Part shown: positions 1 through 13,900 of the stretch, piece by piece
Layout: every line of letters begins with the position of its first letter
Numbering within the stretch: position 1 is the first letter of the stretch
Assembly: GCF_018139145.2 (NCBI RefSeq)
Contig: NC_059500.1
Location: 18,724,101-18,788,100 of the forward strand
DNA from: Gymnogyps californianus
Lineage: Eukaryota; Chordata; Aves; Accipitriformes; Cathartidae
Direction of reading: 5' to 3'
DNA: 64,000 nt
Notes under the pieces: model-generated
Told to the model about the DNA's origin: nothing
The model's database searches: none
Seen by the model: the letters and a program-made list of their open reading frames with translations, nothing else
Made by a program: the position numbers and the translations under genes

Positions 1-1269
1 CAGAAGAAAGTTTTTTTTTTTTTTAAAAAAAGAAAGAAACAAAGCAAGTGGAATTTGCTTGCTCTTCATTATAATATGTACTGTGAAAACAGACTGGTTA
101 CATTTTTTTCACTGGAATTTTAATTAAGCAAAGCCATCAGGGAACTAGGGTAGGCGCTTTTTGAAATTGTAAATTGAAATCCATAAAAACCTAAACGTAT
201 TGCAAAAAGGAAATTCTTCCCGTAGGTGAACTATGTAATACACTCTACTTTGTTTCCATGGCACATTTAAGTTTTTTGTAGTGTACTTTTTATGTAGTAA
301 AAGGACACTGAAAATGAAGATATGAATCTTTTACAATACTTACTCTTTCTATCTCTGGTGTTCCCTTATTTCTTTCACTGGATATTGTCAGCATTTTATT
401 TCTTATTATAAAGGCAATACAGCTTCTGGTATAATACACCATTAGGGAAGACGCTGTTTATCTACCGCTCCAAAATGTTTCTCATTCCTGAATTATATTG
501 CAGCATAAACCCAAAGTCGGTGATGTATTTCATTTCACATATGTTGAAAGGCTCATCACAACGTGAAGAGACAGGAAAGGGCAATTTTTTAAATGATTTT
601 GTTATATTTAGAGGTGACAAATCACTAGGTTACATGTAGCTAAAATTATGCCTAAGTCAGCAGTTGAAACTGAAAAAAGTTGATACTGGTCTTTTGTTGA
701 TTTTTATGTAGCTTGTGTGTTTTTAGGTTAGGGTTTTTAAGCAAAACAGAGTTTAGCACAATTTTGATTTGAGTGTACTGCTGTCTGTTCTTTATGCACA
801 CCCATGCACAAGTACAGTCTCTGTCTTATCTGTGTTTTTTTTTAACGTGGTTTCTTTCAGATCTTCTAGTCAGCTCTTTAGATGATCATTGCGGCAATGT
901 CGAAGGTCTGGCATGTTCACGGCCCATTTGTCAACTTTCTTGCTCAACTGTTGCTGTCCCTCCATTGAATGTGCATCTGTTCAGATGCTAGAAAGACCAT
1001 CTTGGCAGTTTCAATAGCTGAATGAGAATTAGTTTTAAATTCAGTGGGAATTGGGGATTGTTGTTGCAGCAAACATCCAAAACAAGCCCTAGTTCAGGCT
1101 TTAAACTTGGGCTGCAGTAAATTCTTTTTGAAAACCATTTTAACATCTGAAATTGATTTTATATTTGAAATGAAACCCTGAAGTTACTTATTTTTCCTTG
1201 GTTGACCTAGTTGTAGGTTTTATTACAAGTATAGTGCACCCGGAAATATCTCCTGACAAAGGATTTTGA
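1..1269. other. unique AT-rich non-coding sequence
   Basis: A T-run followed by an A-run opens the window (about 11-30). The rest is AT-rich with no repeat or gene that I recognise. A good-looking splice acceptor, a T-rich tract ending in TTTCAG, lies just before 861, followed by an open frame to about 991. With no partner donor or homology I do not call it an exon. Confidence 0.5.
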
Positions 1270-1307
1270 AAATGAAATGCTGTGTAACAAATGAAATGCT
1301 GTGTAAC
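1270..1307. repeat. 19-bp perfect tandem duplication
   Basis: The 19-bp unit aaatgaaatgctgtgtaac occurs twice head to tail with no mismatch (1270-1288 and 1289-1307). Identical copies suggest a fairly recent slippage or repair duplication. Confidence 0.9.
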
Positions 1308-1450
1308 TTTACAGCCTAAACTCAGCTCCACACCTGTGCACTTGGTTTGACTGTATTTCCCTGACCTCACCAGGGTGTTGTAAAAATAACTGCACTGAAG
1401 ACTGTAAAATGCCTATATATTATGGTAATAGGGGCCATGTAAGTACCTAA

Positions 1451-1471
1451 GATAGATGGATAGACAGATAG
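1451..1471. repeat. imperfect GATA microsatellite
   Basis: Short run of GATA/GACA/GATG tetranucleotides, about five units with interruptions. Confidence 0.6.
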
Positions 1472-4400
1472 CATTAGTGCATTAGAGGGTTCCTTGAGAA
1501 CACTAACCAGATTAAGTGCCGGTGTTCTCCTATGTAGCAATGTTAATTGCCAATTTTTGGCAGTTGCACAGGCGCTAATTACTTTTTAATAGAACCAATG
1601 GAAGAAAATTTTCCACTAAGCTTTTATGGATAATTATTGCAATTTTTTTCCTTCCAGGAGCTTGAAAGTTTGCTCTTACGGCATCCATCAGATCTGTCTT
1701 CCAGATAAATGGTAGCATTACAGCACGTGCATGATTGTATTCTGTAGCTTTATACCATCTCTGTCTGCTTTTTAAATGATACCATTTAGAACCTACTATG
1801 TCACTGAACAGAGAATTTATACAAATAACACATTAACACACTGCTTTGTCTTGTTCAAATGCATCATGTTTCTACACAGTGCATTACATAACAGCCACAT
1901 CTGTAGGGATCGTCCACTGTACTCAGAGCTTTTGAAATGAAGCCTCGCAACCATGTTGAATAAATATACAGGAGTGCTAGGATTTAATGCACTGAATTTG
2001 CCAGTGTCTGTTTCTGAAGGTTTCCAGGATTTACTGTTTCTATGGCTCATTGTCTCATTATGTGTTCATGTTGTGCTGAAAATAAAAAGAAGAAATTGCT
2101 GTAGGAACGGTCTCAGAAAGACAAGATCCATGTAAGATGACAAACTTTAAATCATGTTAAAAGATGAGTGTGTCATTGCAGTTGGACTGAAACAGTATTG
2201 GCATCATCTTACATCACCCTTCAGTCAAGGGTTTGTTGCAGTTCATTGGGATTTTAATGTAACACTCATCTTTCATGATACTTCATAAACCAATATGCCA
2301 TATCTTCTCTGTGGTGATGAGTTAGGCTGAACGTTTTTGGCTGCAAACCCCACTGTGGCTTCAGTATTCCCCATTGGCTACAGGGTAAAATATAAAGTCC
2401 TCAACTGTAGAAGATTCCTTGAAGGACAAGACCTACAGATTTAAAAAAGAATGAGGGTTTGTGTTGGTCAAATTCTGGTAGTTTATCAGAAGGTCCTTAA
2501 GATAATAGGTGTATGTAAAAACAAGAGTGTTTTGGTGGGCTATGGGCGGGTAGGGACAGTGTGCCCCAAACCATCCCCTCTATGGGGATTGATGCAGAGT
2601 TCACTCAGGTGTGTGTGGGTCCTACATTCACTCTTGTTCCAGATATGGCTCTAAACTACCCCTCTGACAAGCCTGGCCCTGTTTGAAAGATTACCAGAAT
2701 TTGGACAAAACTTTTTCATAGTTTTTTTCTTGAAGTGTTTACTGGAATAACTATCTAACCACTAGCAAAAAAAAGAGGGGAGTAAATGTTTATATTTGCA
2801 GCATTATTCATAAGGATTTTGTTCTTAATGTTGTGTTGTATGTAATAATTTCAACCTATACACCTAAAGTTATAAATTACATCATGATATGAAATTATGA
2901 TTACAGAGTAAGAAACCTGTGTTTTAATTTAAAAAATAATTTAAACATTAGCAATTGCTAAACCTGGTTGAAGCAATGTTTGCTTACAGACCCATTAAAA
3001 GGTCTTTGTGGTGTTTGTGTGTGTATAAGGATAATGTGTTTATAATGTAATGTATGCTCATTCTCTTCTCTAAAGCCATTCAGTTGATTTGCATTAATTG
3101 TTCCCCACTGCTTCTTTCTCCCTTTCTTTATGCTTGTAATTAAAAAAAAAAAAAAAAAAAAAAATCACTCCTCCCCTCCCAAAATCCCCTTTTGCTTCCA
3201 AGCCATCTCTTTCCACTGTCCTTGCGACTTGGTGATGGAATAGTCAGTATCACAAACCTTGCTTACAATACTTCATATGGCATTCATTCCCACATTTCAA
3301 GGGGTTTGAAACTGCAGCTCCTTATGGTTTTAATCATGATGAAAAATCTTGTTGTTGTCCTGAAACATAAATAAATAAAACTGCAACTTACAAAGTTTGT
3401 TGCACTTTCTGAACTCTTTTCCACAATGATGATATTTTAATCAGCTTGTATTGAAGTATTTTATTTGTTTTGCAAGTTAGTAGTTTATACAGGCACAGAC
3501 AAATAAATAGATGAGAAGGGGCAGAAGCAGCACTAGGAGAAGAGGCTTCCAGGGAACGGAGAATGCTCTTAACAGTTGGAGTAGATGGAGGATGGCAGAA
3601 ACATCATCTGTGTGAAGTTACCCTCAGTGTTGGGTGTAACTAAGTTGACTAGTTCCTTCATCGCCTAGTGGTAGAAACTACTACGGACGGTTCAAACACA
3701 TGATGTGAATAACCTGTGCAAGACTGTCGGGAAGGTGATTAAATCTAAAAAGTGCCATTTTCCAAGACTGGGTAAACATGAAACATGGAGCAGGAAACAA
3801 CCAACACCTATCAAAACAGGTAGATGCAAGAAATCCGAGTAACGTTGAGGACAAGGAATGACACTCCTTATAAGTCACTCTACATCTTATAACAACTTAA
3901 TCCAGAACTCGCATTAACATCTGGCTGTTGGGCTAAATGGCTAGCACAGGGAGCAATAGTGAGATTGTTCTCAGCAGCTGTATTTTGTCATAACTCGTAA
4001 TTCATTAATGGAATATTGCAGAATGCCGATACATGTAGAAGTTCATTCATCAGAACAAAATCTTGACTGTGTGATCATTGTCCGCAGTTGGATGTAGTCC
4101 AAGGCACTCCCTTCAGTTCCAGGCTCTCAATTCATGGACCTCGTTAAATGTTAGAGCCATCATCCTGTGCATTATCAGATCTGCTGATGCCACTGTTCTG
4201 CCATTTCTCCTGCAGTGTGTGTGGGGAGCAGGAGTACACCAGGAAATTTGCTATATACACTTTCTTATTTAAGACTTTAGGTGTCGATTTGCCATTAGTA
4301 CACAAAGGATTTTGTGATGGGTGTTTGGAAAGTAGGATTCTCTTCTATGGTAAGAAACACTGGACATGCAGAAGGGTCTTAATTCTGGAACATAGCCTTC

Positions 4401-5331
4401 ACTGTTTCAGAAATGAGTTTGTCATTCATTTGAAGCTGGGTTCAAAGGTGATTCTTTCTTAATTCAAATGAAGATGTGAAACAGCTTATGGTTCTTAGCA
4501 GGAATGATTTTTTAAAGTGGTAAAATGCTGCAGTTTGTCACTCGTGGAGTTTTAAGCTTATAGGTAAAATCAAAGGACAGACAGTGGGTACGTTTCAATA
4601 ACTGACACAGTTTCCTAAATCTAAGTCTGTAAAAGCTGACTAGACCCCACCAGCATAGGAAAGGCACCAGGTGGTGCTAAGTCTAAGGGAAGTCTAATGA
4701 TGGTGCTAGAATTGACTGAGTTTCTGCTAATAGACTACATTCTCCTTTTCTTTATTAGTGTAATTTTATTAGGTATAAATCTGCTTTGTATTTTTTTTAA
4801 TTATAATTTCAAGTCATTTGGGGAGAAAATAATTCAAAATGTTAAACTGTTTTACAGTCAGAAGTCATCTTTCATGGTTCAAAATCGGTGTTTCTCTGTT
4901 TGGTTTTGATGATAACTAGAAGTTTTGTAAAGAGGTATTTACTTGTGGACTGTTCTTTAAAGGACCCTTAATGAGATTTAATCTTCCTAATTTTATCTCA
5001 TTAGGTGCTGAATAAGTTTGTCTCTTGTGACCGTTTAACTGCCTGGATGATTTAGGTTGTATTCTTACTCTTGTTTGGCTCTTGCCTGAGATAAGAGAAT
5101 TGCAATGGCTTTAGAGGTTTCTGATTTTTTTAATGCCAGCTCAGTTCTAAAGAAATACTAAAATTACTTGAATCCATGCTTCATAAAACATTTTCCCTTT
5201 GAAAACACAATAATTTATTCTATAAGCCTTAAAATGCTAAGAATGCTATTAAAATGTTTTTCTGTGGAGTTTTTTTCAGATACAGTTGTTATGATGACAG
5301 CAAACCTACTTGGCAGCAAAAGAAAACAGGC
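1472..5331. other. unique sequence with one possible terminal exon
   Basis: There are no recognisable transposons here. A pyrimidine tract ending in an AG at 1656-1657 precedes 16 open codons and a TAA at 1706-1708, and AATAAA signals follow (for example 1959-1964). That could be the last coding exon of an upstream plus-strand gene, but the case is weak (see findings). A 23-base A-run lies at 3142-3164. The open frame at 4148-4462 has several scattered cysteines but no family I recognise, and chance can explain it. Confidence 0.45.
3142..3164. repeat. poly-A tract
   Basis: Uninterrupted run of 23 A residues. The sequence before it shows no SINE or retrocopy that I recognise, so it is listed only as a homopolymer. 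Confidence 0.95.
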
Positions 5332-6338
5332 TTTGGTGGATTGACCCTGAGTGGCCACCAGACCCCCACCCAGCTGCTCTATCACTCCCTCTCCTCACTA
5401 GGACAGGGGAGAAAATAAGATGAAAAAGCTTGTGGGTCGAGGTGAGGACAGGGAGATCACTCAGCAGTTACCGTCATGGGCAAAACAGACTTGACTTGGG
5501 GAAATTAATTTAATTTATTTCCAATTAAAAATAGAGTAGGATGGTGAGAAACAAAGGCAAAACCTAAAACACCTTCCCCTCACCTCTCCCTTCTTCCCAA
5601 GCTCAACTTCACTCCTGACTGCCGAGGCGGTGCAGGGGAATGGGGAATGGGGGTTGCAGTCAATTCCTAATGCTTTGTCTCTGCTGCTCCTTCCTCCTCA
5701 CGTTCTTCCCCTGCTTCAGCATAGGGTCTCTCCCATGGGCTGCAGTTCTTCAAGAACTGCTCCAGCTTGGATCCTCACCATGGGTTGCAGTCCTTCACAA
5801 ATGGACTGCTTCAGCATGGGTCACAGGTCCTGCCAGAAAACGTGCTCCTGCATGGGCTCCTCTCCACAGGCTGCAGCTCCTGCCAGGAGGCTGCTGTGGC
5901 ATGGGCTCTCCACGGGCTGCAGCTTCCTTCAGGTCACACCCACCTGCTCCGGCATGGGGTCCTTCACAGGCTGCAGGGTGGATATGTGCTCTGGTACGAT
6001 CCTCCATGGGCTGTAGAGGGACAGCCTGCCTTGCCATGGTCTTCTCCAGGGGCTGCAGGGGAATCTCTGCTCCGGTGCCTGGAGCACCTCCTCCCCCTCC
6101 TTCTTCACTGACCTTGGTGTCTGCAGGGCTGTTTCTTTCACACCCCTCTCTCCCAGCTGCTGTTGCGCAGTGTTTTTTACCCTTTCTTGAATATGTTCTC
6201 ATAGAGATGCCACCATCTTGGCTGCTGGGCTCAGCTGTGCCCTGAGGTGTGTCCGTTGGAGCTGGCTGGAATTACTGTGTCTGGCACAGAGGGCACCCTG
6301 CAGCCCCCCTGCCAGCGCCTGGGCACCTGCACCCAACA
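5332..6338 (-). mobile_element. solo LTR, avian ERV family LTR-B, copy 1
   Basis: This is about 1.0 kb and clearly homologous to the copies at 15367 and 39649. The LTR reads on the minus strand. Its U5 end is at the low coordinate (TTTGGTGGATTGACC on plus, a decayed TGTGGTGGGTTGACC). Next comes the conserved block around the plus-strand words ATCACTCA and ACTTGGGGAAA, then a minus-strand AATAAA at 5514-5519. The middle is a GC-rich array of degenerate cassettes built on GGGCTGCAG and CTGCTCC words. A TATA-like minus-strand word (CATATTCAAG) lies near 6186-6195, and the U3 end is the most decayed part. No internal retroviral sequence lies on either side. Solo-LTR status and the ERVL-like assignment come from memory of bird repeats. 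Open frames over it (5630-6245 on several strands) are by-products of its GC content. Confidence 0.7.
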
Positions 6339-9300
6339 CAGAAGTCTTGTTCTAGAAAGTAAATGGAGTGTGCAACAGAAATGGAGTGCACCTTTGATTA
6401 ACAGGTGACTTTTTTATAGGAAACCATGATGCTGAAGGCAAGATGTGCTGCAAAGTCCTTATCATAGCTCAGGAAACATGTAACTCTCTTCTAGACTTTA
6501 AGTTCCACTGATGACTTTGGAATAGGTAAAGCTGTATTTTTTTTGTGTAAGGATTCCCTCTTTATGTGCAAAAAAAAAAATTGGAATCATGTCTTATCAA
6601 TGAGATGCTTATTTGTTTGCATTATTATAGTGTATTTTTGGACCTAATTCAACGCAATGCGGAGGCTATAGGATCTTCCTTCTGCTTTTGGTTTCTAATG
6701 GAAAGCCTGCTAGGTGAATAGGTGAATAGTGCAAGTTTGATGTGTGGTCAGCCTGCTAGGCTGATACCTGGCACACCTTTTTGGTGTGATTCAAGTTTTT
6801 TTTCCCCTGCCCACTTCAACTGTATTAGTGTTAGAGCAAACCTGATCATTTTTCCATAAATAGTTTCTTTCTTGAAATTTGATACAACGATAAATAGTTT
6901 GGTGATTAAATTGTTAATAACACTTTAACTTTTTTTTCTTTTTTTTCAAATTCATAGTGCATTAGACATCTTAAGTGTTATGCCAGTTTCAAGTCCAAGA
7001 GGGCATTTGGTTTTAGTTTGCCGTAGGTAAAGGGTAGGTTTGGGTAAATGCTTTGTTGCAGCTTCAGAGGGACATTTCAAGTTTCCTTGCAGGAGCAATT
7101 TGCAGTTCTGACACTCAGTAAGAACACTGAATTGTCAATGTATTGTGATGGCATTTACCTTGGGAGCTAAGAGACTTCGTTAGTGCATGAAGCTTATTCT
7201 GACTTTCCTGAAATGTAATCCAGTCTCCAGAGACGGAAGATTGTGGTTATTAGTACAAAACTACTATTTTAACAGGTCTGCTAGTAACAAGCTGTTAAAG
7301 TGAACATCTGAATAATATCGTATTCAAAGTCTTTATAAGAAAAGAGCTGACAGCTTACAATAAAGGAAAGACAAGCAATATTAAATCAGTCATTCACACT
7401 TGTTTCCAAGAAGGTGATTTTTAAGTTATTTTTGTGACCCAAAATGAATTTGATTGATAATTGACTGATTTTAAAGACCCCTAACATCAGCATTGTAAGG
7501 GACAAGTATCTGGTAGAGCAGAGGTGGGGAGAACTTACAGCTAAGGCAAAGTCAAAAAAGTACAATGCAGAAATTTCAGAAATAGACAAGAAATGGCAAT
7601 TACAAACTTTTATGTGTGACTCCTTGAGTCCCTTCACTTGAGAAATATATACAAAGTATTTTATGTTGAACAAATATGCTGTTTTTCTATTCATTGAATG
7701 TGTTTATCTTGTAAGCAGGTGGATGCTACAGCATGTCCTTGGGGGAAGCGCAGATCTGAAGTATTGAAGTATTGCAGGGACTGGGTGTGATGAGGAGAAT
7801 AAAATGAAATGGACTTGGCCTTTTCAAGTTCTGTATGTGAAATATTTTAGTTCAGGAGGAAAAAGCAAAACTGAAGACAGCAGCCGAGAGAGGCTGTACA
7901 CAGCTGTCTAATTTTGCTTCAGGGACAACCATAGCCTGCCACCAGGCTTCCTAGGTTTTGTGCAAGTATTTACATTGCTGCTTAGAACAAAATACCTCAG
8001 GCTGGAAAGTGGAATAGACTCAGCCAGTAATTGGGTGGTGAAGGGAAGGAAATCCACAGGTTGCTTCCACAAGTACTTTGTGATTCAAAATGATTTATAT
8101 TATTTGGTTATTTATTGGGACCATATTGTACCAGATACTGTAGAAGAATATCCCCAGTGGTTTGTGGTGTAAGGATAAGACAAAAATCAATGGGTGAGTA
8201 TTAACTGGAAGCACAGAAAAACAGTATTAATCAATATGATTAGTTCAGCTATGGCTTTTCACATATTTTGTAGGTAGAGATAGAAGGAAGATAATGGTTT
8301 TCTGCAGAAATAGCCATCCTACCTCTGTGGGATATCATGGAGAAAGCTCATAAACTCACTTGAAAATTTAACACTGTGGGTTAATCATGGATGCTCTGCT
8401 ATTGCCGTTCCTACTGCAAGGCTGAGTGAGAACACACAGCAGAAGATGGGGAAGGGAAAACAAAACAGTTAATGCTTGAAAAGGTGTTCCAGTAGAGAGG
8501 AACCTCTTTCAAAAAGACTTGTTAGGTTAGTCATCTTTGCAACAGCATTCTGGATAGTTCTGGAAGAGGCAAGTTTATCTTTCTCAAGGCCTGGGAAAAG
8601 GATGTTGCAATAATCTGTCCAGTTGCTGATGACTACCTTCTCCATCAGCAGTCACTGATGTTTTTCATAAGACTTCTACCATCAGAGCATAACAATATTT
8701 TTTGGCCTGTAATGATTATGAAAACTGTTCAGCAGGGTGTATGAGTAAGAGTGCCTGGCACAATACATGGATGTTACAGATCACGGAATAACTACTTTCT
8801 TGTACAGCTGCCCTTTCTCCATCAGTAATCACTCTGTCTTGAGGAATGGAAGCCTATATTTGTCAGTGGCAGCAGAACCTGTCTCTGAGAACAAGTGATT
8901 GCAACACAGCAAGAAGTGGATGCTAGAAGTGGTATTGATGGCTCACCTGCTCCCAGTTAATTACAGCCTTCTCTGGTGAAGCCAGAAATCCTAGTGGACA
9001 GATGACATCACTGCCTCTTTCTTTTTTCACCACTATTTACCCACCACAAGACTATAAACTACAGAAACTTGCTATAAGTAGTTTCTCCTCTCTCAAAGCC
9101 AGCCCTGCTCTGTTTTTGCAAAGCAATACCATCCCCAAACATGTCAGCTCCCTTTCAGTATTGCTGCACTGTCAGATTCCCCCAGTTTACAAGCTCCCAC
9201 TGCAATACCATGTTTTGTGATTCCTGTTTGTCTGGTTTTCTTAAAATCTCCAAACCCCAAACCCAGTGTCAAATGCTGGCATTCCTGGCACCCCTTTCAT

Positions 9301-10920
9301 GATGGATGAATGCCAAGGATTTCAAGATTTCTAGCTGTCGTCATTGCAGTAGTGCATTTGCTGGAAAGACTTAAGGGGTGTAGAGTTGGGAGTAAATATA
9401 TTCAAATGCACTGTGGGAAAAATCTATTTTTTAAGCTATTGTTGTGAATTTTGGGGGCCTGATTTTTTATTTGTTTGGTGGGTTTTTTTCAGCTCCTTAT
9501 TCAGAGGTGAAGATATTTTTTCCTATGAAACGTCTTTTAAATTCTTTACTGCTGTAGGTATGGCTTTGAGGGCAAAAGTGTTTTTCAGCATTTCAGTTTA
9601 CTGCATGACTGATGCAGCCTGATATGACTTATCACAACATGACTTGTGGTCAGAAAAAAGCTGAGAAAACAAAAGTGAGTTCCTGGAAGCTAATGCAGAG
9701 AAAACCAGTGTTAAGGGCAGAGCAAGGAAAATGCATGCTTTTAAGAATGGCTTCTCTCTTCTCCTCTTATTCCCTTTCCTCTTAAAGAATAAAAGCTGGC
9801 TAACAGAAACTTGGCAAGTAGTAAACTTTTAAATAAGATCCTGGATTTGGAGGTTGTTTTCTAGTGATCAGGCAAAGGTAAAAAAAAATAGAGGATATTG
9901 CTTTGTCTCTTTTGGGGGGGGCATTAATCTCTTAATAGGGGAGGAAGGCTAATAATTAGCAAAATAACTGCGAAGGTTGTAGATTTTAAATGCTGTTGTA
10001 GTCTTAGTACAGTAATTTGAAGGTTGGAAGCATTCATTTGCAGTAGCCTAGCCTTTCAAGATTGTGTTATTAACATTCAATTCTTATTTTTTTTTTATAA
10101 TTAATTTTCTAAATTTCTGTTCTTACGGCTGTTCTTCTCCAACTAATAAACTTTGTGGAAATCAGAAATAAAGCACAGATCAGAATATGTTCTCTATAGT
10201 CAAATAGAAGTATTTGATCATTTTATACATATTTAAGCATGTAAATACACTGAGGAGCATAATTAGTTTACTGAGGTTGTACTGCTAAGCTCTTCTATGG
10301 CAAGACGAGAAGACAGTGATAAAAGGATTGCTAACTGGTGTCTATAATGAGTTGAATTCTGTATTTAACTTGGTAAGAGTGAGTTTATCTGAATGCTAAT
10401 TATACTGGAAACAGATTTGGAGCATTCTTGGTTATTTCAAGGCCTCCAAGTGTTTAAGGAGAGAAACTTCAATGCAGTCACAACCTATAACATCTGTTTT
10501 CATGTTTCAAAACATAGCCTGTGCCCTAGTCCTTAGTATTCAATATCATTTTTGCTGGCTTTCTGCTTTTAACGTCACAATCAAAAGCAGGAACTAAGGT
10601 AGGATTCTAGTACAAGGGACCACTAACAGTAGACTGATATGTAACAGCATGGCTTCAAAGTGAGTGCTATATTATTTTAGCAAGCTGCTTTCAGTTCAGG
10701 GTGGAAGAGAGAGTATGAGGAGAGACACGTTTAGTCTCCAAGTCTACTAGCATGAAAAAAGCAAACTGCTGGGAAGGAGACCTAAAGAGGTGTAGCATGA
10801 ATTCAGTAACCACAACACTATTATATGTCTGGCATATGATCTTATTTTGTGGATCATACAGTCTGAATATATAAAATTTCTCTTCCTTCCAAGAGGCAAT
10901 GGGCACAGGGGACAAATGAG
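6339..10920. other. unique AT-rich sequence
   Basis: Nothing gene-like was found. Small items include an imperfect direct repeat of AAATGGAGTG words near 6360-6390, a doubled GGTGAATA near 6714-6729 and a run of eight G near 9911-9918. A 102-codon minus-strand frame at 7386-7694 is within chance expectation for this much AT-rich DNA. Confidence 0.5.
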
Positions 10921-10988
10921 CAGGGGTTTTGGTCCAGATGACCTCTAGAGGTCCCTTCTAGCCTCAACCATTCTGTCGTTCTGTGATT
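10921..10988 (+). mobile_element. CR1 LINE 3' tail
   Basis: The sequence matches the well-known CR1 3' end in sense orientation: a GGTCCAGATGACCTCTAGAG word, then a GAGGTCCCTTC word, then CCTCAACCATTCTG, ending in the short tandem ATTCTGT-type tail. It is about 70 bp and strongly 5'-truncated, with no open reading frame left. Confidence 0.85.
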
Positions 10989-13900
10989 GCATTAATATTT
11001 GTTGTCATTGGATCCTGAGAGAAGTGAATGTTTGAAATGAAATTTTGTTTGGGTTTTTTTGCATTTTTAAAAATTTGTGTGCTTGAACTGTACTATCATG
11101 AATCTAAAAAGAAAAATGATTTTTATTACATATCACTCACCAGCATTTTCTAATTATGTATTTAACTGTAAAGTGTATAATTGTATAATATTTCTTAGTT
11201 GCCATTCAATTACAGAGGAAGAACAGCAGGAAACTTAAGACATAGCTTACCAAAAGAGCCTATATTAGAAATGTTTTTCAGTTGAATTTCCTTTCTGTGC
11301 TGGAATTTAAATGTGTTATTTACTAGTTAGGGGAATTAAAAGAAATTGGCTTAATATTATTTTATAATCCTTTCTCAAATAATTCAAAGTGAGTTGATAT
11401 CCTAAAAGGCATGTGACTCATTGGGAACAATTAAGAGTCACCTCTTTCAATGGGTGCGATTCTTGTTCTGTAAGCATATCTTTTGTTAGTGAAATTTGCC
11501 AGCTGCCTACCATTTTTTAAGGAGTTCTAGTGTATTACTGGCTAATAATTGCCTTGAAGCTTTAAATAGATTCAGAGTTATTAAGGATAAATCTCCAACT
11601 GATATTACAGACAGGTCCTTTGACTTTACATACTGCAAGTGCTGAATGTCAGCTCTAGAAATCTTATTTAACTGTATAAATAAAACAGGATGCATTTGGG
11701 CTAACATTTAGCCAATCTTCTGTAAATGGCATGGAAAATGTACCTAACTCAAATTTAGGTATAAGGTGTTATTGTCAATAACTTTTGAATTGAGAAGATG
11801 AAACAAATTGCATACCGCTGTCATTTGAGTGAATTTTTTCATTGCTTATTAGAAGCCTGGAGAGGAGTCTCCCAGTGTGGATGTATCAGAGCATGCTAAA
11901 AAAATCCCACTGATTTGTTTGTATTTCCATTATTATAGTAGAGTTTGGGTTTTTTTTTTGCAGCTGGAAGATATGTTTTATTTTGGCTGTGTTGCTGCTT
12001 GTTTGGTAGTTGGCAGCTCAGAAAGTTCAGGCAGTTACTCTTCACCCTTATGAACATGTTCCTTTCTGAGCTCTCTATGACTTCTCAGCATGGTTGTAGT
12101 CAGCTTAATTTGGTTCTGTGACATCAGCAACATGTCAAGCCAGTGACTCCTGAAGAAAAATACCTTTAAGAACCCTATTAAAAAACATAAACCTTTAAAA
12201 ACGTGTCACCTAGAAATATTTATTTTTTGAAGTATTTTGAAGCATGATTGTTCTTTTTCAGATTGTATTTTGACTCTGTACAGAATATATGTGTGGAAAA
12301 TGGCTTTTTTTCCCCCCCAAAGATTTCATCTAGCTTGAGGTGGGGATAGAAAAATAAAGGGGAAATGGAAGAACATGACTAAAATGCAAACATAGCTTTG
12401 AAGACAACTTTAGTGGTTTTACTGGTCCAAGTGTTTTTGCAGAGGTAAGCCTCCCTTTTCTTGTCTAGAGTTAATACATGTTATCACATGGCTGGCATCT
12501 CTTGTTTCCTCAATTACCCTTCCTCCCATCTTCCTTGCAAGTGGAGAAGAAACATTTGTTCAGGAAATGCTTTTCAGCTTGCTGGAATGGTTTGACAATT
12601 TTAATATTGTAATAACTAGTGTTTGAAAGCTCAGTTTAGGCACCATCTGCAAGTATATAATTTATTTTCAGACAATGTAGGTAAATACTCATAGAAGTTA
12701 CCTATTGTATTAATGTAAACTACCATCTTAGGCTTATCACTTCCTTATTTCCATCCTTGTTTTTTTTCATGTCTGCATATCAATTGGGCAATTTGGGAAA
12801 TGCAAGATCTCTTGGGAGTGCTTAACCAATTTCTTGAATGCAATTTTTTTTTTTTTTTTTTTAAACTTGACTGACAGTGCTGAGTAACATTAATTTTTTC
12901 TTTATGGGATTGGTGAATCCACCTCTGGTATGTTGAGATGGTTGAGTCTTATCAGTTGCAAGTTCCTGTAAAAAGATTATGGGAACCTATTGGTGATCAC
13001 CGAGTTCCCTTTTTCTGTTAAAATGTCATAATTTTTTTCTGTGCGATATTTCATTTAAATACATTAAAAATGGAAGTCTGAAGACTGCTCTACTTCTCCG
13101 TTACTCAAAAAAAGCTTAATTATTGCGATAGTTAAAAGCATTTATCTTGAAGCAGAGATCCTTATGCAAATGTCCTTAGCACTCCAGGAGCAAGATTTCC
13201 AAACTTGCAATATACAAGGTAATTAGGCCTAAAGAAACAGTGTTATTTGAGAGGAGGAGAAAAAGGAATCAGTTTGGAATACTTTGTGTAATCCCCAAAG
13301 ACAAAGCTACTGTCTTCCAGAGAGCATTGGATATGAGTCCTGGCTATGTTTTCCTGCTCTCCTTGTGGGTCTTGCTGGGGTAGGCAGCTGTACAATGTAT
13401 TTCTTTTGCATCGCATGTGTGTTGTCTAAGCTTAACTGATGAACAGCGTGACCTGACGTTCATAAAAACAGTATTGAGTTTTTCCAGGATTAAGCTGTCC
13501 CATCCATAGGGAACTGCCTGTCCTCTACTGGAGAAGATTATGTTGGGTCAGGTTCATGTTCCTGAGGCTGTCCTCTGCCTCTTACCTGCCTGGCTTGGCA
13601 GTGCCCTTCAACAGCCCTAGTGGAGTTTGTTCATTTGGAAAGGGTGCAATGACATACTCAATCTGTAGGGAGTTGCATAGGAGGCTTCCTATGTGGAATT
13701 TCTGTCTTGCAAGTCAAAGAAAATAGCAGGCAGACCTTGGACAACATATGTCCCGGTGGGTTCCCAGCTCTCCTGGGTTGCCTGCACTTTTCTCAACACA
13801 ACTGTAAGCATTATAGTTTTGCATCTTCACAGTGTAAGTGGTTTTGGCAGAAATACTCCAAACATTACGAAACATGCACGTAAGTAGGTTCTGCTTAGCC

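Noticed and set aside
4148..4462. 104-codon plus-strand frame with several cysteines resembling a zinc-binding pattern
   Set aside because: Cysteine spacing does not fit a named zinc-finger family and there is no supporting context.
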